Source: Flavobacteriales bacterium (lineage in GTDB: Bacteria > Bacteroidota > Bacteroidia > Flavobacteriales > TMED113). From it: DNA of 50,864 bases. Positions within the stretch are counted from its first letter, which is position 1; each line of letters begins with the position of its first letter. The DNA lies in contig PBGD01000003.1 of NCBI GenBank assembly GCA_002718895.1, forward strand, positions 1 through 50,864, given 5' to 3'. The position numbers and the translations under genes were made by a program. Positions 43,068-50,864 of this stretch are shown here, one piece after another. The notes below the pieces were generated by a model. The model had not been told where the DNA came from. It saw only the letters and a program-made list of their open reading frames with translations, and made no database searches.

Positions 43068-44782
43068 TATTTATTTTTTTTAGCCATTTCTTCTAATTTC
43101 ATTTGAAATTTAGATTTTTTTAAAACTTTCTTTTTATTAGCTTGTAGAGTAGAATATAGTTTATCATCATCTATACCTCTTCGAATAATTAGCTGTTGCA
43201 TAAAGGTAATTATGTTAGCCAAAAAATAGTAATAACTTAAAGCTGCTGAATAATTATTCATCACTAATAAGAAAATAACAGGCATCATATACATGACATA
43301 CTTCATTTGAGGCATTTGAGCGCTAGATGAAATTTGATTTGAATACATCATTTGTAAAACAGTTGCTAAAGTCATAAGTAAAGCAAATAAACTAATGTGA
43401 TCACCATACAAGGGTATACTGAAACCAAAATCTAACACTGAATCATAAGTAGACAAATCATCTGCCCATAAAAAAGGTTGTTGTCTTAATTCAATTGAGG
43501 CAGGAAAAAATCTAAATAAAGCTATTAGGATCGGCATTTGAAAAAGAAGGGGTAAACAACCTCCCAATGGATTCACACCAGTTTTTCTATATAGATTCAT
43601 TTGTGCTTGCTGTTTTTGTAATGGGTCTTTAAATTTTTCATTTAAAGCATCTATTTCAGGTTTCAATACCCTCATTTTAGCCATAGATATATATGAACTT
43701 CTTGTTGGCCAATAAAGAATAATTTTGATAACAATAGCAATTATTAAAATAATAATACCATAATTTAATCCTAATGTTTCTAAAAAATTAAACATTGGAA
43801 TAACTAGGAATTTATTTACCCAACCAAACACAAATTTACCTAGGGGAACTAGTGATTCGAATCCCTTATCATAGGATTTTAAAAGCGAGTACTGATTGGG
43901 TAAAAAATAAAAGTCGAAAAAATAATTATTACTTTCATTATCATAATCTATTGAAAATTCTGAACTAAGTCTTTTTACAAATTTATCAGAACTGGGAGTT
44001 TCAGTTGATAAAATTACATCACGAAAATGATTTTCTGAATTAATCACAGTAGAAAAAAACTGTTGTTTATGAGCAATCCAAATGGGATTATTAATATTTT
44101 TCTCACCGTCTTTCATTAAAGACATTTGTTTAGAAGAAGAATTATTAAACGAATAGTTTATAGTGGTAGTATTACGTTCATTGTTAATGTTTTTTTCTAA
44201 TTGATTTATATTTTGAGAAAAAGTAAATTTATGTGGTTCAATGTAAACATTACCGTTTTCTGTTTGAACATTAAATTTTAAATTATAACTATTAGAATCT
44301 AGATGATAGATGAATTTTATCTTATTCTGATTTATATCCTTATAAACAAATGCAATTCTATTAAGATCTTCCTCTACATCAGTAAAAACTAAATTTTTTG
44401 TGTGAATCTTTAGATCTTTTAAAAAAAACGAAAAATCAAAATCTAACTCCTTAATGATTTTAAGAGGTTGTGAATCGTGAGTGAAATATTTTTTCAAAAT
44501 AACTTCTTTAATTGCTCCACCCAGATTAGAAAATTTAATAATTATATTTTCATTTGAAATAGAGTATAATTCCTCTTTGATATCTTGATTAACAATTAAA
44601 TTATGGCTGTCGGTAATTTCTGGTTTAATCTTGAGTTGTGTTTGTTTCTTTGGAGCAGATTCGTTCAACACAGAATCATTAATTTTTTCGTCAGGAATTT
44701 GATTTATATTAAACCACATCAATAATCCAAAAATTAAAAAAATACCAATAAAAAAATTAATATCTAAACCTTTTTCTTCCAT
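43067..44782 (-). CDS. yidC: Membrane protein insertase YidC
   Basis: The 571-residue protein has an N-terminal membrane helix (~8-24), a large periplasmic beta-sandwich domain to about 340, and the 60KD insertase core with five membrane helices. Core matches include YWPTRSSYISMAKMRVLKPE, GVNPLGGCLPLLFQMPILIALF and MPQMKYVMYMMPVIFLLVM. A basic C-terminal tail is present, suited to ribosome contact. It inserts inner-membrane proteins alone or with SecYEG. It starts one base after pyrG and overlaps DUF6438 by one base, so the three form one operon. Confidence 0.96.
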   Translation of the reverse strand: MEEKGLDINFFIGIFLIFGLLMWFNINQIPDEKINDSVLNESAPKKQTQLKIKPEITDSHNLIVNQDIKEELYSISNENIIIKFSNLGGAIKEVILKKYFTHDSQPLKIIKELDFDFSFFLKDLKIHTKNLVFTDVEEDLNRIAFVYKDINQNKIKFIYHLDSNSYNLKFNVQTENGNVYIEPHKFTFSQNINQLEKNINNERNTTTINYSFNNSSSKQMSLMKDGEKNINNPIWIAHKQQFFSTVINSENHFRDVILSTETPSSDKFVKRLSSEFSIDYDNESNNYFFDFYFLPNQYSLLKSYDKGFESLVPLGKFVFGWVNKFLVIPMFNFLETLGLNYGIIILIIAIVIKIILYWPTRSSYISMAKMRVLKPEIDALNEKFKDPLQKQQAQMNLYRKTGVNPLGGCLPLLFQMPILIALFRFFPASIELRQQPFLWADDLSTYDSVLDFGFSIPLYGDHISLFALLMTLATVLQMMYSNQISSSAQMPQMKYVMYMMPVIFLLVMNNYSAALSYYYFLANIITFMQQLIIRRGIDDDKLYSTLQANKKKVLKKSKFQMKLEEMAKKNK

Positions 44783-44783
44783 A

Positions 44784-46436
<1,653 letters not shown>

Positions 46437-46449
46437 TCAATTATGTTAT

Positions 46450-48762
46450 TTAAAATGACCAATTGATTCCTAAACTTGGCATAATGGGTAATTGATTAAC
46501 TCGTACAGCATTAATTCTATTGTAATAGAAAATATTATCTCTATCATATAGATTTGTTACACCAAAAGAAATTTCTAAATGATTATTAGAATTAAATTTA
46601 AATATTCTCTTAATTGACAAGTCTAATCTATGGTATTCAGGTAGTCTTCCAGTATTTAAATCAGCATACAAAACACCTAATTCTCCATTTAAAGTATATA
46701 TATCAGTATTAGCTCCATTATTTAAATTAATATTTTCATAATAACCTTTTGTTTTAGTAAATGGGAAACCCGAACCGTAGTTCCATCTCAAACTAAGTTC
46801 CCAATTTTTCTTTGAATCAATTAAATAAGATAAAAGCAAGTTAACATTATGTCTTCTGTCATAATGTGGATAATAAATCGATTCTTCATCCTCTCTATTA
46901 ATTATGCCATAAGAATAAACAGTCCATAAATTTATTCTATCAGAATTATATTTAATCAAAAAATCTAAACCTTTAGCTAAACCCTTTTCAATAATAAATA
47001 TCTTCTTTTGATAATCTGGAACATCTTCAAATTCAGGTGTGTCAGTATAAATTTGATTATTATTCTGTGAAATGAGTTGTGAAAAATCTTTAATATATCC
47101 TTCAATATTTATGTCAATTTTTGCACCTAAATCATATTCAAATCCAAGCAAAAAATGAGTAGCTTTTTGGAGGGAGGATTCAACAACTTCCCCTTGAAAA
47201 GTAGTTGGCAAACTAGTAGTGCTAGATAAAAAACCAGAAAATAAGTTAATAACATTACGCTCACTTGTACTAGACATCAAGTTTTGTGAAAACAAACCAA
47301 AAGAACTTTTAAGTCGAATTCTTTCTGTTAAATTATATTTTAAACCAGCCCTTGGCTCTAAAGAAGTTTCACCTAAAGAAGTGTAATTTTGGAGTCTTAA
47401 ACTAGGCTCTAAAATAAGACGTCCATTTCCATTATTAAATTTGTAGTTAACATAAGCTGCAAATTCTGTTGAATGATCTTCATGCTCAATCAAGGTATTT
47501 GCTGAATTTCTAAATAAGAGTTCTGTTGTATATCCAAGTAATTCTGCACCATATTTCAATTCATGTTTCTTTGAAATGAAGTAAAAAAAATCTAAACCAA
47601 CATTAAATCCATCAACTATACTTGAATTAAGAGGCTCTTCATGATTTTGTTGATTAATTTCATAATTAGAATACGCTAATTTTCCTTCGATTAACATCTT
47701 AGCTGAAGATGGAACTAAAATTAAATTAGATCCAAAACCATAGGTAGTCCAATTCAAATTAGTAATATTCTGATAATCTACATCATCATTAAATCCAAAA
47801 CCATAAATATTTAATTTACTTCCTGTTTTTCCTGAAAAAGACATTTTACCATAAATATCTAAAAAAGAATAAGGTAAGTCTGTATCATTTAAATATGAGT
47901 AGATAGATTTAGAAGTTATATCTAAGTAAGATTTTTTAGCACTTAAAAGAAATGAATTGGAAATATCATTTTTTGATTTTATAATAGGTCCTTCTAACAA
48001 CAATTTAGAACTAAATGTATTACCTGATATTTTTCCTGCTAAACGTTTTTTATTTCCATCTCTTGTCTTAATATCCATTATTGAAGATATTCTTCCACCA
48101 TATTGAGCTCCAAAACCACCAGTATAGATGTCAGCCTTTTTTATTATATCTGTATCGAAAACAGAGAAAAAGCCTATTGAATGAAAAGGACTATATACAA
48201 CCATTCCATCAAGTAAAACTTTATTATGAATAGGTGCCCCTCCTCTAATATAAATTTGACCTCCCTGATCACCGGTAAATACCACTCCAGGTAAGACTTG
48301 TAAAAATTGAGCTAAATCTGGTTCTCCCCCTATACTAGGCAACTTATTAATTGTTTTACTTGTTAATTTAACGACTCCGGTATTAACTTGAGTTTTCATT
48401 TCATCTCTAGCTGCATTAATGGTAATGTTGTCTAGCTGAAGAGATTCGGTAGTCAAAAAACACTTTTTAGTTATTACTTGAATTTCATTATTTAATTCAA
48501 AGTCAATAAAGTAATCTTTATAACCTATGAAACTCACTTGAAGTTTATACTTTCCATAAGGAATATCCGAAATAATAAAATAACCATTATCGTCTGTAGA
48601 AGTACCAAAATCGGTGCCAGAGACAAAAACATTTGCAAATATAACTACCTCTTCAGATGCTTCCTCATAGACAAAACCTCTAATTGTTCCAGTTTGCGAA
48701 AAGGTAAACATGGAAAAAAAATATAAGAAAATAAAATATTTTAATACATCGAGATTATTCAT
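46450..48762 (-). CDS. TonB-dependent receptor with carboxypeptidase-like domain
   Basis: The 770-residue protein has a signal peptide ending near FTFSQ. A carboxypeptidase-regulatory-like domain follows (~28-105: GTIRGFVYEEASEEVV, YFIISDIPYGKYKLQVSFIGY), and then a plug domain (INAARDEMKTQVNTGVVKL, QGGQIYIRGGAPIHNKVLLDGMVVYSP). The rest is an outer-membrane barrel ending in SLGINWSF. It should import a ligand across the outer membrane with TonB energy; the ligand is unknown and no SusD partner is nearby. An apparent upstream start at 48771 is a TTG inside the -7 element and is rejected; ATG 48762 gives a proper signal peptide. It is downstream of holA. Confidence 0.9.
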   Translation of the reverse strand: MNNLDVLKYFIFLYFFSMFTFSQTGTIRGFVYEEASEEVVIFANVFVSGTDFGTSTDDNGYFIISDIPYGKYKLQVSFIGYKDYFIDFELNNEIQVITKKCFLTTESLQLDNITINAARDEMKTQVNTGVVKLTSKTINKLPSIGGEPDLAQFLQVLPGVVFTGDQGGQIYIRGGAPIHNKVLLDGMVVYSPFHSIGFFSVFDTDIIKKADIYTGGFGAQYGGRISSIMDIKTRDGNKKRLAGKISGNTFSSKLLLEGPIIKSKNDISNSFLLSAKKSYLDITSKSIYSYLNDTDLPYSFLDIYGKMSFSGKTGSKLNIYGFGFNDDVDYQNITNLNWTTYGFGSNLILVPSSAKMLIEGKLAYSNYEINQQNHEEPLNSSIVDGFNVGLDFFYFISKKHELKYGAELLGYTTELLFRNSANTLIEHEDHSTEFAAYVNYKFNNGNGRLILEPSLRLQNYTSLGETSLEPRAGLKYNLTERIRLKSSFGLFSQNLMSSTSERNVINLFSGFLSSTTSLPTTFQGEVVESSLQKATHFLLGFEYDLGAKIDINIEGYIKDFSQLISQNNNQIYTDTPEFEDVPDYQKKIFIIEKGLAKGLDFLIKYNSDRINLWTVYSYGIINREDEESIYYPHYDRRHNVNLLLSYLIDSKKNWELSLRWNYGSGFPFTKTKGYYENINLNNGANTDIYTLNGELGVLYADLNTGRLPEYHRLDLSIKRIFKFNSNNHLEISFGVTNLYDRDNIFYYNRINAVRVNQLPIMPSLGINWSF

Positions 48763-48768
48763 AGCACA

Positions 48769-48776
48769 CAAATATA
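48769..48776 (-). promoter_or_regulatory. TonB-dependent receptor promoter -7 element (leaderless geometry)
   Basis: On the minus strand TATATTTG is an exact TAnnTTTG match, ending six bases before the ATG at 48762. A TTTG lies 24 bases upstream (48801-48804) as a possible -33 element. The transcript probably begins at or near the start codon. Confidence 0.6.
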
Positions 48777-48818
48777 TTATAACCTTTTAAATAAAAACAT
48801 CAAATGAAGAGAAATATA

Positions 48819-49817
48819 TTATGATATGATTTTCAATAGCAAATCTTTAATAAAATCTGGTTTAGCACTACCAACTATGCCTTTAAATTTTAAATCGGCA
48901 CTTTTTAATTCTGCAATAACTAAAACACATTTATCAAACGAATAATTATTTAATGCTATTTTGTATTCTTTTAAAAAAAAAGGATGAATTTTCAAAGCTC
49001 CACTTATAAATTTATCCGGCTTTCCATAAAGAGAATGCATAATTAATAATTTGGAAAAAAAAGAAAACACAAGACCTATCAATGGTTGAGGCCGAAAGTT
49101 AGTAGTATTTGAAAGAAAATACTCTACAATAGCAATTACTTTTTTGTTATTTTTTTTTGCAAGAGCACTTTGAAGTTCAAAATTATTATATTCACGATGT
49201 ATACCAATATGGTTTTGGACATCCGACAATGTAATTTTAGATGAATTTATAATTTCAGTTAATTTTTTAATTGCATTTGATATTTTTGACAAATTATTTC
49301 CTAAAGAATCTACTAATAAAGCTTCTGCTTTTTTTTCAATTTCTAAATTGAAACTATTTAAATAATTAGATATCCATAAACCTATTTGATTCTCATACAT
49401 TTTTTTAAACTCATATAACGAACCACATTTATCAATTAGCTTGACCCATTTTTTTCTACGATCTATTTTTTTTTTAAAATTATTTTTAAAACATATTATA
49501 AAAATGGAACTCTTTACTGGTTTTAAGAAGTACTTTTCTAGTTCTTGAATATTTTCAAGTTCTTGTGCCTCTCTAAGAAGGATTAATTGTTTAGAACCAA
49601 TTATTGGATATGATTTTAATATATTCATTAAAGAAAAAACATCTGTATCTTTTCCGTAAAATATTTTTTGATTAAACATTTGTTCTTCGTCTGGAATTGT
49701 GTACTTGAGAAAACATGTATCGATTTCATCAATAAAAAAATGTTCGTCGCCAAATAATAAGTAATTCGACGAAATATTTTGTTTTTTTATACTTTCTAAT
49801 AATTGATGAATTGACAT
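48819..49817 (-). CDS. holA: DNA polymerase III delta subunit
   Basis: The 332-residue protein has the HolA-type N-terminus with NYLLFGDEHFFIDEI (the dipeptide-binding P-loop-like region is degenerate, as in all delta subunits). It also has MNILKSYPIIGSKQLILLREAQEL, a middle helical region with LLVDSLGNNLSKISNAIKKL, and a C-terminal helical collar domain (ALAKKNNKKVIAIVEYFLS). It is the clamp-loader wrench that opens the beta sliding clamp. It diverges from the nuclease-domain gene across 51 bases that contain two palindromes. Confidence 0.88.
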   Translation of the reverse strand: MSIHQLLESIKKQNISSNYLLFGDEHFFIDEIDTCFLKYTIPDEEQMFNQKIFYGKDTDVFSLMNILKSYPIIGSKQLILLREAQELENIQELEKYFLKPVKSSIFIICFKNNFKKKIDRRKKWVKLIDKCGSLYEFKKMYENQIGLWISNYLNSFNLEIEKKAEALLVDSLGNNLSKISNAIKKLTEIINSSKITLSDVQNHIGIHREYNNFELQSALAKKNNKKVIAIVEYFLSNTTNFRPQPLIGLVFSFFSKLLIMHSLYGKPDKFISGALKIHPFFLKEYKIALNNYSFDKCVLVIAELKSADLKFKGIVGSAKPDFIKDLLLKIIS

Positions 49818-49820
49818 AAG

Positions 49821-49849
49821 AATTATTTAAATAATTACTTAATTTAAGT
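49821..49849. repeat. Back-to-back palindromes between holA and the nuclease-domain gene
   Basis: AATTATTTAAATAATT (49821-49836) is a perfect 16-base palindrome. It abuts ACTTAATTTAAGT (49837-49849), a palindrome around one central base. They fill the middle of the 51-base divergent gap. They could be operator half-sites or cruciform-prone sequence, or chance in AT-rich DNA. Confidence 0.45.
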
Positions 49850-49868
49850 ATTAAATTATATATATATA

Positions 49869-50282
49869 ATGAAATTAAAAACATTTAATAATAAAGAATA
49901 TATTTTTGATCAAGTAAGAAAAAAATATGTTGTAAATCAACCAGAAGAATGGGTGAGACAAAATACAATCTCTTATTTAAATGAAAAAAAAGGATATCCA
50001 ATATCTCTAATGGCAATTGAAAAAAAAATTGATAAAACATCCAAAAAAAGATGTGATATAATCTGCTATAATCCTAAAAAGGAACCTTTGATTCTAATTG
50101 AGTGTAAATCTCAAAATTTAAAATTAAATGAAAACACAATCAATCAAAGTATTAACTATTATAAAATGATAAAGGCAAAATTTATACTTATCACTAATGG
50201 AACACACCATTTTTGTTTTAAAATAAAAAATGAAGAAGTTATTTTTTTAAAAAATATTCCTACATATTTAGATATTAAATAA
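49869..50282 (+). CDS. Stand-alone HsdR N-terminal-like nuclease domain
   Basis: The 137-residue protein matches the HSDR_N_2 domain: EEWVRQNTISYL near residue 27, and a PD-(D/E)xK core with D63 (RCDIICYN) and LIECK (E78, K80), followed by a beta hairpin and ILITNGTHHFCF. The residues needed for metal-dependent cleavage are present. It lacks helicase, methylase and specificity partners, so it is not a restriction system. Genes of this kind frequently lie next to holA in Bacteroidota, suggesting a housekeeping DNA role. The function is inferred from fold only. Confidence 0.82.
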   Translation: MKLKTFNNKEYIFDQVRKKYVVNQPEEWVRQNTISYLNEKKGYPISLMAIEKKIDKTSKKRCDIICYNPKKEPLILIECKSQNLKLNENTINQSINYYKMIKAKFILITNGTHHFCFKIKNEEVIFLKNIPTYLDIK

Positions 50283-50324
50283 TGTTATAAAATATCAACA
50301 TTTCTATATATCAAAGATTACTTA

Positions 50325-50864
50325 TTATAGTTTTGATGAATGCTCAGTAAAACATAAGTACAAACTAGCAGTAGCTAAACTAACAATAGGAATAGCAACT
50401 AACAACCCCACAAAAAGTGCAAGAAAACCAATAAGAAATACTAAAAAAGTGACAAATAAAAAGGCTATAAGATTCCACTCATTACCCTTGGTTAATTTCC
50501 AACTTTTCAAAATAGCTTGATCAAAACTGATTGACTCATCAACGACTATATACTGAGCAAACATTAATCTAGAGGCAAGATAAATCCCCGGTATTATCAA
50601 ACAAAGTGTACCTACTATTACAATAATGCCACATAAAATAGATACAAATAGATAATGTATGAATTTTTGTAAGTCTAGGCTAATTAAATTATTAATAGTC
50701 ACCAATTGGCCCCTCATATAGTTGATTGACATTAAAACAATAGCAGCAGAAAAATACATGCTTATTATTGTAAATAAAAACATAAAAGGTGGGGAAAAAC
50801 TACTTGCTGGAGATCCTATTGCAACTGAAAACAATGAAACTGATATCCAAAATATAGAATATTC
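50325..50864 (-). CDS. Glycine-rich multi-pass membrane protein (N-terminus missing)
   Basis: The frame remains open to the window edge, so the real start lies beyond it; an internal TTG at 50834 is not the start. About 179 codons are visible. Three to four hydrophobic helices are seen, including CGIIVIVGTLCLIIPGIYLA, then a short amphipathic segment AILKSWKLTKGNEW, and LIAFLFVTFLVFLIG. The IPGIYLASRLMFAQYIVVDE stretch and the LTKGNEWN motif resemble the DUF975 / glycerophosphoryl-diester-phosphodiesterase-membrane-domain type. No function can be assigned. Confidence 0.65.
   Translation of the reverse strand, partial: EYSIFWISVSLFSVAIGSPASSFSPPFMFLFTIISMYFSAAIVLMSINYMRGQLVTINNLISLDLQKFIHYLFVSILCGIIVIVGTLCLIIPGIYLASRLMFAQYIVVDESISFDQAILKSWKLTKGNEWNLIAFLFVTFLVFLIGFLALFVGLLVAIPIVSLATASLYLCFTEHSSKL

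Noticed and set aside
49869-50282. Part of a restriction or defence island
   Set aside because: No methylase, specificity subunit, helicase or other defence genes nearby, and the position beside holA looks like stable synteny.

Overview
The window looks like a piece of chromosome from an AT-rich, streamlined member of the Bacteroidota, most likely a marine flavobacterium (order Flavobacteriales). The evidence is a type IX secretion C-terminal sorting domain next to a PorP/SprF protein, Bacteroidota-only families (DUF5916, DUF5723, DUF5683, DUF4293, DUF6438, WbqC), a BatA-type protein joined to a dihydroorotase-like gene, and several exact copies of the Bacteroidota -7 promoter element TAnnTTTG in front of genes. 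I cannot name a genus from sequence alone. No rRNA, tRNA, insertion sequence, prophage, CRISPR array or toxin-antitoxin pair was seen. The largest gene-free gap is about 150 bases, so there is no unexplained non-coding stretch over 300 bases.

Layout. 1-3.4 kb: the end of a T9SS-exported adhesin-like protein, its PorP/SprF partner and a eukaryotic-type phosphomannomutase-like protein. 3.4-11.1 kb: sucC diverging from a run of DUF5916 outer-membrane protein, LolD-type ATPase, BatA-type protein and a dihydroorotase homologue that has lost metal ligands. 11.1-14.5 kb: a minus-strand pair of large lipoprotein and DUF5723 protein. 14.6-18.1 kb: kdsA, a PhnP-like MBL protein, a 484-residue protein of unknown function and a DoxX-like protein. 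18.2-23.3 kb: the operon parA-parB-DUF5683-dapB-lepB-wbqC. 23.3-28.2 kb: an acyl-CoA carboxylase subunit, then thrS-infC-rpmI-rplT. 28.2-32.2 kb (minus): ECF sigma factor, a small ORF, nth, bcp, recA and a TPR lipoprotein. 32.3-38.8 kb: small membrane protein, uvrA, an MsbA-like exporter with truA, a phosphodiesterase and DUF4293. 39-42.6 kb: rho, mpl and an MBL-fold hydrolase. 42.6-49.8 kb (minus): DUF6438, yidC, pyrG, a TonB-dependent receptor and holA. 49.9 kb to the end: a stand-alone HsdR-N-like nuclease domain and a truncated membrane protein.

The content is mainly housekeeping: translation initiation and large-subunit proteins, DNA repair and recombination, chromosome partition, envelope and peptidoglycan recycling, membrane insertion and secretion. 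Genome compaction is the strongest theme. Six of ten convergent gene pairs overlap at their stop codons by 4-17 nt, a seventh by 37 nt, and the other three are 1, 4 and 42 nt apart. Several promoters put their -7 element only 5-6 nt before the start codon, which predicts leaderless mRNAs. The points that most deserve a second look are the leaderless promoter set, the 484-residue unknown protein, the metal-ligand-less dihydroorotase homologue, the non-ATG start of infC, a possible structured RNA before rplT, the lipoprotein/DUF5723 pair, and the palindromes abutting small genes.
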